A stretch of DNA of 64,000 nucleotides from Anaerolineaceae bacterium (lineage in GTDB: Bacteria > Chloroflexota > Anaerolineae > Anaerolineales > Anaerolineaceae): assembly GCA_030653365.1 (NCBI GenBank), contig JAURZL010000019.1:186001-250000 (forward strand). The letters are read 5' to 3'. The translations under genes were made by a program, and so were the position numbers. Below are positions 42,024-48,850 of this stretch, piece by piece (positions within the stretch are counted from its first letter, which is position 1; each line of letters starts with the position of its first letter). The notes under the pieces were generated by a model, which worked only from the letters and a program-made list of their open reading frames with translations, was not told the DNA's origin and made no database searches.

Positions 42024-42830
42024 ATGGTTAATGGAATTTCGGGTATTAAAGAACATACCAGGGAAGAACGATGGATTGTTGTTGAAAAATTAATTCCACT
42101 ATGGAAAAAGAAGTTTGGCGAAAATCTCCTGGGCATCGCTGTCAGCGCGTCTGTTGCCAGGGGTGAAGATCTGGCTTATTCTGATCTGGAACTGGACGTG
42201 TTTCTACGTGAAAAACCAGAAAAAAGGGAAGAACAGTATCTACAGCGGGTATTCGATGGAATGTTGATTGAAGCCATTTATCATACACCTGAAGAATTTC
42301 TCAGGGAAAGAGAAACAATTCCCCCGCATTGGCACCTCTCTGCTTCTGACCGGTGGCTGGTTGTTTACAATCAAGAATTTTTTGATGATTTATTGATGAA
42401 ATTACAGAAAATTCAACATAGCCGAAATGATTTTTTGGAAGCTGCAACGCGAGGAAGGTACGAGTTGCAAGAGTCTTTCTGTAAAGTATTGAATGCTATT
42501 GAGATGAAGAACCATAAAGGTATCAGTCTATTGTTGATGGATGCTGTTCTGCACTTACTGCAGATTCTGTCATTAATTAATCAACAGCCATTTACTACAT
42601 TCAGTCAATTAATTTCCCAGGCTGGAGAATTCAAGATAAAACCTGATAGATTTAATGATTTATTAGACCTGCTTGTAAATGGGACATACCAGGATTTGGA
42701 GAAGGTGAGAGAGATTTGTCTGGTTGTGTTTGGAAGCTTGGAGAACATATTCAGGCAAAATGGAATTGACTTATATAAAGATAAATTGGATCCTAACCTG
42801 CCAAATCGTACTGTGGTTTGGCCTATCTGA
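42024..42830 (+). CDS. Nucleotidyltransferase-domain protein, kanamycin-NTase-like
   Basis: A 268-residue protein. The nucleotidyltransferase core is 'SASVARGEDLAYSDLELD' near residues 39–56, in which the Ser–Asp–Leu–Glu replaces the usual D-x-D metal pair of KNTase-like enzymes. The C-terminal half (about 135–260) is helical, like the KNTase C-terminal domain. It may add a nucleotide to a hydroxyl group of a small molecule. The ATG at 42024 is chosen because GGAAGG lies eight bases upstream; an ATG at 42003 would overlap the dehydrogenase. The 4-bp gap implies one operon. It is not called a resistance gene. Confidence 0.78.
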   Translation: MVNGISGIKEHTREERWIVVEKLIPLWKKKFGENLLGIAVSASVARGEDLAYSDLELDVFLREKPEKREEQYLQRVFDGMLIEAIYHTPEEFLRERETIPPHWHLSASDRWLVVYNQEFFDDLLMKLQKIQHSRNDFLEAATRGRYELQESFCKVLNAIEMKNHKGISLLLMDAVLHLLQILSLINQQPFTTFSQLISQAGEFKIKPDRFNDLLDLLVNGTYQDLEKVREICLVVFGSLENIFRQNGIDLYKDKLDPNLPNRTVVWPI

Positions 42831-42848
42831 TTCGATAGAAGGTTTGAC

Positions 42849-43109
42849 ATGTACAACAGAAAAAAGCTAGATCACGAGCGGTTGGAACTAATTCTTGTAC
42901 AAATTTTAATGAAGATTCGCCTGATCATACTGGTGCTTGGGATTTTAATATTTTTGTATGCATTGGCAATCATGCTGAATTCACTGATTGCTGGAATATT
43001 GATTGGCGTGCTGGGTCTATTATTATCGCTTTTGGGAACCTCGTTTTGGATGATCACCAAAACAGCCCAGTTTTTGACCTGGATTGCATTGGTGGGAAAG
43101 AAGGAGTAG
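42849..43109 (+). CDS. Small two-helix membrane protein
   Basis: An 86-residue protein with a charged N-terminus (residues 1–20) and two hydrophobic segments at about 24–43 and 47–70. The ATG has GAAGG six bases upstream. It starts 18 bp after the nucleotidyltransferase stop and is probably part of the same transcript. No family is recognised. It is convergent with the putative anti-sigma gene, with 8 bp between the stops and no obvious terminator between them. Confidence 0.6.
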   Translation: MYNRKKLDHERLELILVQILMKIRLIILVLGILIFLYALAIMLNSLIAGILIGVLGLLLSLLGTSFWMITKTAQFLTWIALVGKKE

Positions 43110-43117
43110 AGGGGGTT

Positions 43118-43540
43118 TTACAATAAAGAAAACAAATTTCGTTTTTCTTGGGCATGGCGCATTAACCCCTGCATTCCTTTAACGCCTGCGATCAATGCGC
43201 CAATTGCAAATAACACAACCCCAAAGGATAGAAATATTCCAGGCAGATTGAAGACTGCTTTTGTCAATAAATACCCTCCCCATTGCAATACCCATTGCAT
43301 CCAGGGGGATAATTGTTCCGGTAGGAGAAAAGGGATCAGGAATACGATCCCGATGGCAAAAGCAACAACCAGACTGATCAGGAGATCCAACCAGGAAATA
43401 AGCCTGAATCGAGGTTTTTCTTCCATAGAAATTTGTTGCAGTACAAGCATGCTGAAATCAACCGGTAAAGCAGAAAGAGGCTCATTGCGCAGGGCATCCT
43501 CCATATATTCATCCCATAATGTAGTATTCAAGCGATCCAT
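43118..43540 (-). CDS. Putative membrane anti-sigma factor
   Basis: A 140-residue protein with a soluble N-terminus of about 45 residues, then two or three hydrophobic segments (about 48–68, 80–95 and 98–120). The N-terminus 'TTLWDEYMEDALRNEPLSALP' is helical and acidic, as in membrane anti-sigma factors. It lacks the His-x3-Cys-x2-Cys zinc motif, so it would be a non-zinc type. It overlaps the end of the ECF sigma gene by 13 bp, the arrangement expected of a sigma/anti-sigma pair. The function is inferred from this overlap and the topology, not from a recognised domain. Confidence 0.6.
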   Translation of the reverse strand: MDRLNTTLWDEYMEDALRNEPLSALPVDFSMLVLQQISMEEKPRFRLISWLDLLISLVVAFAIGIVFLIPFLLPEQLSPWMQWVLQWGGYLLTKAVFNLPGIFLSFGVVLFAIGALIAGVKGMQGLMRHAQEKRNLFSLL

Positions 43541-44100
43541 AAACTCACCTCCTGATGAGATAGAAAACGTTCTTTCAATTGAGCTTTGGCTCGATAAATT
43601 GTTGTTTTTACAGTACCAATTGGCATATCCATAATTTCCGCTATTTCCTGATAAGAGAGTTCTTGTTGGAATCGCATCGATAAGACCAACCGGTAAACCT
43701 CTGGCAGACTCTGGAGTTGTTCATGAACAAATCTGTATAGTTCTTCTTGATCCACATACTGGTCCATCCGATTAGGGACAGGTAAATCAAACTCTTCTTC
43801 TTCAATTGACAGACTTTGATAATCTCGTTGTAAACGTGGATAGCGGTCATAACACAGGTTCATTAATATACGGGACAACCAGGTGCGGAAACTGGACTCT
43901 GAGCGGAAATTTTTTATACTTCTCCAGGCACGAATAAAGGTCTCTTGCGAAATATCTTGCGCTTCCTGTTGATTGGATACTGCCCGTAATGCAAGGTTGT
44001 ATAGAAATAATTGATGCAGGTTTACCAATTCAGAAAATGAAGTTGGGTCTCCAGCGATCGCTTTTTTTATAAGGAGAGATTCGTTGATTGTTTCCGACAT
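43528..44100 (-). CDS. ECF-type RNA polymerase sigma factor
   Basis: A 190-residue ECF sigma factor. Region 2 spans about residues 20–90, with 'DISQETFIRAWRSIKNFRSESSFRTWLSRI' split by function into the polymerase-binding helix and the -10-reading helix. Region 4 spans about 125–178, with 'LPEVYRLVLSMRFQQELSY' and the helix-turn-helix 'IAEIMDMPIGTVKTTIYRA' for the -35. A linker rich in Glu lies between. Its own promoter region carries TGAAAC-N17-CGTC, and the same motif drives the divergent DUF4097 gene, so it is probably autoregulated. The putative anti-sigma gene overlaps its end. Confidence 0.93.
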   Translation of the reverse strand: MSETINESLLIKKAIAGDPTSFSELVNLHQLFLYNLALRAVSNQQEAQDISQETFIRAWRSIKNFRSESSFRTWLSRILMNLCYDRYPRLQRDYQSLSIEEEEFDLPVPNRMDQYVDQEELYRFVHEQLQSLPEVYRLVLSMRFQQELSYQEIAEIMDMPIGTVKTTIYRAKAQLKERFLSHQEVSLWIA

Positions 44101-44117
44101 TGTAACCTGATTATTTA

Positions 44118-44144
44118 GACGGTTCTATTCATGAAAAGGTTTCA
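44118..44144 (-). promoter_or_regulatory. ECF-type promoter of the sigma-factor gene
   Basis: On the minus strand TGAAAC (opposite 44139–44144), a 17-nt spacer and CGTC (opposite 44118–44121). This is the form known for SigW-like ECF promoters. Spacing and core match the divergent promoter exactly. Confidence 0.75.
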
Positions 44145-44196
44145 AATTCATATAATATATGTTTTTCAATCAAAATAAAATCCAAAGTTGAAATTT

Positions 44197-44223
44197 TGAA
44201 ACAAATTTATTCATCAACCCGTC
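44197..44223 (+). promoter_or_regulatory. ECF-type promoter of the DUF4097 gene
   Basis: TGAAAC (44197–44202), a 17-nt spacer and CGTC (44220–44223). The start would be near 44230, leaving a leader of about 60 nt ending in a GGAGG ribosome site. Confidence 0.75.
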
Positions 44224-44288
44224 AAAGTATATAACAACAGATAAATCTGAAAAATTTTGTTGCGAAATTACGCAACTCAGGAGGTAGT

Positions 44289-45647
44289 ATGAAACTAAAG
44301 TGGTTATGGATCGTTTTATTAGTAATGGCGCTTGTCGTAGTTTGTGGATTGATTGTGTCAGTTCTGGGTATTGGTTTATATTCTTTTTCAACGGGATCCC
44401 AGGGGTCAAATATCTCTGGTTCCGTTGTGGATCAGATATTTAACCAGCCAAATTTCTCAAATCCAACGATTTCAATAGACACTACCGAGGAAAAGACATT
44501 TCTTGTAGGTAGTGAAGAGATAACTCTCGTTGTTGAAAATCAATTCGGAGATGTTTTTGTTCAAGGCAATGACACTGATCAAATGTATATGACCGTGCAC
44601 AAAACCGCCTGGGGATTAACGGATGAGGAAGCATTACAAAATATGGAGTTATTGAAGTATGAGGTCATTGAAGAACCCGGAAAACTAACCATTCGTGTTC
44701 TCAATCCCGAAAAGAACCTCAATCGCCCTGGATCAATTGATTTCAAAATGGATATCCCAATTAATACAAATGTAAAATTATCAACCAAAAATGGAGACTT
44801 GTATGCGGGAAATCTTCAAGGCAATGTTGCACTGGATACAAGTTTTGGAAATCTTGAAATAAAAGATGTGCAAGGGGGGGATGTAAATGCTGAAAATAAA
44901 AATGGTGGGATTAAATTACGTGGAATTAATGCTGTTGATCACAGCATCACTGTAATTTCAGAATTTGGTGATGTCAGCATTTTTCAAGCAAATGCAATGA
45001 CATTAAACGCCAAAACCGTGAACGGGAGGATGGATGTTGAAAATTTAATGGTTTCTGGTGATATTGATCTTTCCAATAATTTTGGCAATGTGACGTATCG
45101 AAACGGTAAGGCAGAAAACTTACAAGTAATTTCATTAAATGGAACAATTACATTGAATGGTGTAACTGTCGATAAGAAATTAATTGCTCATACTGATTTT
45201 GGCAGTTTGGATCTGGATGATACTTTGGCAGTGGATTATGATTTACTGACTAAGAATGGACGAATTAATCTGAATGGTGCTGATCAGGCAACAATAACAG
45301 CAGTAACCGATTTTGGCGATATTGACCTGATTAATATCAATGATTCCATTATTGATGCTGAAACTCGCAACGGTGCCATCATGGTCAACGGCAGCCTGGC
45401 AGAAGGCAATCATCGTCTCATTTCAGATTTTGGCAGTATTACGGTGAGAATGCCCGCCAGTCAATCAGTAGATTGTGATTTGAAGACTAGTTTTGGGAGA
45501 ATTAACTCCGAGTTCGATATGACGGTCAGTGGTTCGATTGATGAAAAACACTTTGTTGGTAAGATTAATGATGGTGGTGGTTTGCTCACAATCGAGACTC
45601 AGAATGGAAACATTAATGTAGAGAAAACAATCGTAGCGGAGGAATAA
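44289..45647 (+). CDS. DUF4097-like exported beta-helix protein with alternating NG/FG turns
   Basis: A 452-residue protein with one N-terminal helix (about 5–30), then an extracytoplasmic domain. From residue 160 on, turns with Asn–Gly and Phe–Gly alternate: NG at 169, 206, 246, 285, 324 and 362, and FG at 187, 227, 266, 305, 343 and 382, about 19–20 residues apart, with further turns at 403 (FG) and 440 (NG). This is the pattern of a right-handed beta-helix of the DUF4097 'putative adhesin' type. Its role is unknown; it may sense or bind at the envelope. A TGAAAC/CGTC promoter links it to the divergent ECF sigma factor. A membrane protein follows with a 1-bp overlap. Confidence 0.82.
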   Translation: MKLKWLWIVLLVMALVVVCGLIVSVLGIGLYSFSTGSQGSNISGSVVDQIFNQPNFSNPTISIDTTEEKTFLVGSEEITLVVENQFGDVFVQGNDTDQMYMTVHKTAWGLTDEEALQNMELLKYEVIEEPGKLTIRVLNPEKNLNRPGSIDFKMDIPINTNVKLSTKNGDLYAGNLQGNVALDTSFGNLEIKDVQGGDVNAENKNGGIKLRGINAVDHSITVISEFGDVSIFQANAMTLNAKTVNGRMDVENLMVSGDIDLSNNFGNVTYRNGKAENLQVISLNGTITLNGVTVDKKLIAHTDFGSLDLDDTLAVDYDLLTKNGRINLNGADQATITAVTDFGDIDLININDSIIDAETRNGAIMVNGSLAEGNHRLISDFGSITVRMPASQSVDCDLKTSFGRINSEFDMTVSGSIDEKHFVGKINDGGGLLTIETQNGNINVEKTIVAEE

Positions 45648-46120
45648 TGAATGCTGCAATGACCTTGATTCTGGCTTGTTTAGGGATATTCGGTTTTTTT
45701 ATCATCCTGTTTGGGTTCTTGTTATTGATGCGTTATCTCAATTATCGTGAGAATCTAAAACTGGCTGAAAAAGGAATTTTTCCACATAAAAAACAAGTTT
45801 CAAAACCCAAAAAAGGATTTTTGACCGCTGGAGTGATCCTCACGATTGTTGGCTTTCTAAGTACTTTGATATTCTGGTTTTTAGGAATTCGGGTTTTTTA
45901 TCTTGGCGGAAATTTTCCGCTTGGTTTGGGACCCTGGGTGTTACTGGGTCTTATTCCTTTCTTCGTCGGCTTGGTGTTTTTGCTGATTTTTGTGATCAAT
46001 TCTCCTTCCAATGGGAGAGGAAAAGATGAAAAGCAGGATTATGTTCAAATGTATGAAATAAAAAACCAGAAATTTGAAGTTGGTTTTGAAAACGATGAGT
46101 CAGTGGTAACGGATAAGTAA
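45647..46120 (+). CDS. Membrane protein coupled to the DUF4097 gene
   Basis: A 157-residue protein with a first helix at about 5–28, a basic loop ('HKKQVSKPKKG'), then two or three helices between about 58 and 118 and a soluble, acidic C-terminus of about 35 residues. The ATG overlaps the previous stop by one base (TAATG) and has GGAGG upstream. It is therefore in the ECF-controlled operon. It resembles small multi-pass proteins found beside DUF4097 genes, but no named family is certain. A strong terminator follows about 90 bp downstream. Confidence 0.7.
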   Translation: MNAAMTLILACLGIFGFFIILFGFLLLMRYLNYRENLKLAEKGIFPHKKQVSKPKKGFLTAGVILTIVGFLSTLIFWFLGIRVFYLGGNFPLGLGPWVLLGLIPFFVGLVFLLIFVINSPSNGRGKDEKQDYVQMYEIKNQKFEVGFENDESVVTDK

Positions 46121-46147
46121 GTGAATGATACAAATTAAGGGTTAAAT

Positions 46148-46258
46148 GTGGATGAAAAATGGAACAGCATTGAAATTGTAGACGAAATTCCGCAAGATTT
46201 GAAAAGATCCCAGGTCACAACCAGACCTGGGATTTTGTTTGTACGAAAAGGAGAATAA
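46148..46258 (+). CDS. Possible 36-residue small protein
   Basis: A GTG at 46148 with AGGG about seven bases upstream opens a reading frame of 36 residues that runs through a terminator hairpin and ends at TAA 46256–46258. The product would be acidic at first and basic later ('LKRSQVTTRPG'), with no membrane segment. The hairpin's perfect arms argue that the DNA is kept for termination, so coding is doubtful. Confidence 0.25.
   Translation: MDEKWNSIEIVDEIPQDLKRSQVTTRPGILFVRKGE
46207..46240 (+). terminator. Terminator of the ECF-controlled operon
   Basis: Stem ATCCCAGGTC (46207–46216) and GACCTGGGAT (46224–46233), perfect over 10 bp with a 7-nt loop, followed by TTTGTTT. Confidence 0.85.
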
Positions 46259-46313
46259 ATAATTTAAATTTGTATAATGATTATCTACATTGTCATAAAT
46301 CAGGAGGAAAAGA

Positions 46314-48587
46314 ATGAATTATCAACAGAATGAGCAGAGAAACCATCGGATGAAAATCGGTTTGGGTATGATGATTTTAATTTTAATTCTTTCCGCCTGT
46401 AGTTTTGGTTCTTTTTTCAACAATCGACAAAATGAAATTAGTTCAACACCCACTTCATTTTCGAATGATGTTTCAGCTGGCAATGAAGAATCTGAGACTT
46501 TTTCACCAGAGGAAGAAAAAGTGGAACCTGAACAAACTATTGAAACAATAACAGTTTTTCGCATGGATGGGACTGAAGAAGAGATTCCAATTTCTTACAC
46601 CAGTTCAACTGATTTATTAGAGGCAAAAATTTCTTCAGGAGAATGGACTGAAGGGGAAGGATTGGTGATTTTATTAAAATTGTTCACTGGTGAAACCAAT
46701 ATGGATGAAGTGCCTGGATCTGATCTTGTTCTTGAATTTAGCGGAACTGGAGCAGTTAGTTGGGGGCAGGATTATGTTGCTGATGAAGGCAACGATGTGG
46801 AAATTCGAACTGAAATAGAGCGTTTATTATCAAAAATATTTCCATCGGATGAAATCCTTGATTTGATCAGCAAGCCTTCCGGTCGAACTAGCGATATTGG
46901 TGCGGGAAAGACTGCAATGTTGAACAAACAGGCTTCATCCAGTTGTCAGGATCTGGCAATAAATGGATTTCAAAGCGAATTTTTCGATGGTGGAGATTGT
47001 TATTTATATGATGAAGTGAATATAAATGGTTTTTCATATCGTATTTATTATCCCTCCTCCTGGCAAGGTGATGAGGAAAAAGAAAATCTTGTAGATGTTG
47101 CGTTTGCTGGGTTAACCGAAAGTGTAGTGGTATTTTCTGATTATGGTGATATGGAGGATATCAATATGATGTTCAGCCTATTACCTGATACAGATAATCC
47201 AACAACCCTGGCTTTCGCTCAATATGTACCAAAGGGAACTACCTGCTCATTAACTTACCTTCCGAGTTCCTACATTGGCAGTATGGATATTTTTAAGCAA
47301 ACTATTGCACATGAAGTCTTTCATTGCTTCCAATATTGGAATTTTGTTTCACCTCCATTAAGGGCACATTCATGGTGGATGGAAGGTTCAGCTGAATACT
47401 TCAGTAATGTTGTATATCCCGCAGTAAATGATGAACATCGATTTTTGAGTCAATTTGATATTCGTTCAATAAATGATTCATTACAAATGATGAAATATGA
47501 AAATTTCATTTTTTTTCAACATGCAGCAAATACTTATGGGGATACTGCTATTATTGAATTATTACGATCATTAGGGAATGCTGGAGGATCAGCCTCCGTC
47601 CTGGCAGAATATCAAGGTATGGACACCACTTTTCTGGAATTTGTTATTGCATATATGAGCACTGGTATTCAGGATACAGGTGGTTCCATGATAAAAGTGG
47701 ACGAATTTCAAGTCAGGGTTATACCAATTGAAGAAGAAGGTGAAGAAAAATTTTCGACAACTGCATTTGTTGCGAATCGTTATGCCATAAAATATGAGAA
47801 AGAAAAGAGGTTTTTACAGACCCCAAAACAAGATGAAAATGGAAAATACTCCGCTGTAATGAATAATGAACGCTTAGATCCTTCAAAATGGAGTGCATTA
47901 CCACCAGAAATCAGATCTACTTGCAATGATGATTTATGGTATGCAATGGCAGTAACAACAACTGATTCAAGTACCAATTATGAGGTCATCGCATTGATTG
48001 ATACAGTAGAAAAAGCAGAATGTGATCCCTGTTTGTTAGGTGTCTGGGAAGTGGATAACTCAAGCTTTGAGGATTACATATTAAGACTTATGGACTCCCA
48101 GGGTGGTTATGATGATTTACCACCAGGTGTGGAATTCAGTATTCAGATTAATGGTCACTACTATGTTGAATTCAAAGAAAATAGTGAAATGCTGACTCGA
48201 CGAGATAATTTTAGCATTACATCAGGAGCAATTGGTTATCCTCGGTTGACAACCATCATTGATTCTCAAGGAAGCGGAGAATACACAACAGTGGATGGAA
48301 AGAAACTTGATCTTTATGATGTTGTTGATTATGTAAACAAGGTAGAAGCCAATATGAATGGCTTACCTCTCACAGTAAGTATGATACCAGGTTCTGGTAC
48401 TTATAGCATGTTTGGAGTATCTGCTTCCGGACCAGGATATGATAATGACAATTCGACCGATTCAGTCACGTCACCTTATGTGTGTGATAAAGATGTGTTA
48501 ATCATCGATCATCCGGAATATGGAAAGTTATTATATAACCGGGTTGAAAAAATCTTACCGACCCCGGTGCCAACCATGAGCCCTTGA
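46314..48587 (+). CDS. Lipoprotein with HExxH metallopeptidase-like site
   Basis: A 757-residue lipoprotein. The signal sequence (residues 13–28) ends in 'LILSAC', with Cys29 as lipid site. A Ser/Thr/Glu-rich linker is followed by a zinc motif 'HEVFH' at 333–337 and by 'WWMEGSAEYF', in which E357 fits the third metal ligand of gluzincin enzymes. The region after residue 540 carries paired cysteines and looks like a separate beta-rich domain. It may be a surface protease. GGAGG lies seven bases before the ATG. It follows the terminator of the ECF operon, so it likely has its own promoter. It has no close relative in the window, but the HEYTH protein at 26 kb has the same metal-site logic. Confidence 0.75.
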   Translation: MNYQQNEQRNHRMKIGLGMMILILILSACSFGSFFNNRQNEISSTPTSFSNDVSAGNEESETFSPEEEKVEPEQTIETITVFRMDGTEEEIPISYTSSTDLLEAKISSGEWTEGEGLVILLKLFTGETNMDEVPGSDLVLEFSGTGAVSWGQDYVADEGNDVEIRTEIERLLSKIFPSDEILDLISKPSGRTSDIGAGKTAMLNKQASSSCQDLAINGFQSEFFDGGDCYLYDEVNINGFSYRIYYPSSWQGDEEKENLVDVAFAGLTESVVVFSDYGDMEDINMMFSLLPDTDNPTTLAFAQYVPKGTTCSLTYLPSSYIGSMDIFKQTIAHEVFHCFQYWNFVSPPLRAHSWWMEGSAEYFSNVVYPAVNDEHRFLSQFDIRSINDSLQMMKYENFIFFQHAANTYGDTAIIELLRSLGNAGGSASVLAEYQGMDTTFLEFVIAYMSTGIQDTGGSMIKVDEFQVRVIPIEEEGEEKFSTTAFVANRYAIKYEKEKRFLQTPKQDENGKYSAVMNNERLDPSKWSALPPEIRSTCNDDLWYAMAVTTTDSSTNYEVIALIDTVEKAECDPCLLGVWEVDNSSFEDYILRLMDSQGGYDDLPPGVEFSIQINGHYYVEFKENSEMLTRRDNFSITSGAIGYPRLTTIIDSQGSGEYTTVDGKKLDLYDVVDYVNKVEANMNGLPLTVSMIPGSGTYSMFGVSASGPGYDNDNSTDSVTSPYVCDKDVLIIDHPEYGKLLYNRVEKILPTPVPTMSP

Positions 48588-48612
48588 CGATTCAAATTCA
48601 AAGTGCTAAAAT
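48584..48612 (+). promoter_or_regulatory. Promoter of tRNA-Gly/tRNA-Cys
   Basis: TTGACG (48584–48589), a 17-nt spacer and TAAAAT (48607–48612). The -35 overlaps the stop codon of the preceding lipoprotein gene. Confidence 0.7.
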
Positions 48613-48640
48613 AACGGTCACGATCGAAAGATTCGTATAT

Positions 48641-48713
48641 GCGGGCATGGTTCAGCTGGTAGAATGTCTCCTTGCCAAGGAGAAGGTCACGGGTTCGAAT
48701 CCCGTTGCCCGCT
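48641..48713 (+). tRNA. tRNA-Gly (GCC)
   Basis: A 73-base cloverleaf with acceptor stem GCGGGCA/TGCCCGC, discriminator T, anticodon stem TCTCC/GGAGA with anticodon GCC, and T arm GGGTTCGAATCCC. CCA is not encoded. Confidence 0.96.
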
Positions 48714-48729
48714 CAGAAAAACATTTCGC

Positions 48730-48801
48730 GGCGACGTGGCCAAGTTGGCAAGGCAAGGGTCTGCAAAACCCTCATCACGAGTTCGAGTCTCGTCGTCGCC
48801 T
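48730..48801 (+). tRNA. tRNA-Cys (GCA)
   Basis: A 72-base cloverleaf with acceptor stem GGCGACG/CGTCGCC, discriminator T (usual for tRNA-Cys), anticodon stem GGGT/ACCC with anticodon GCA, and T loop GTTCGAGTC. It lies 16 bp behind tRNA-Gly, so both come from one precursor. CCA is not encoded. Confidence 0.96.
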
Positions 48802-48824
48802 CTTCGAGAAAGAAGACCTGGATT

Positions 48825-48850
48825 AAAAACGCCGTAAAAGGCGTTTTTTT
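48825..48850. terminator. Terminator shared by the tRNA pair and the convergent lipoprotein gene
   Basis: Stem AAAAACGCC (48825–48833) and GGCGTTTTT (48840–48848) with a 6-nt loop and T residues to 48850. The A run on the other side supplies a T run for the minus strand, where it begins at the stop of the solute-binding protein gene. Confidence 0.88.

Noticed and set aside
48584-48826. Open frame on the plus strand crossing tRNA-Gly and tRNA-Cys
   Set aside because: It reads through two clear tRNA genes and has no ribosome site.
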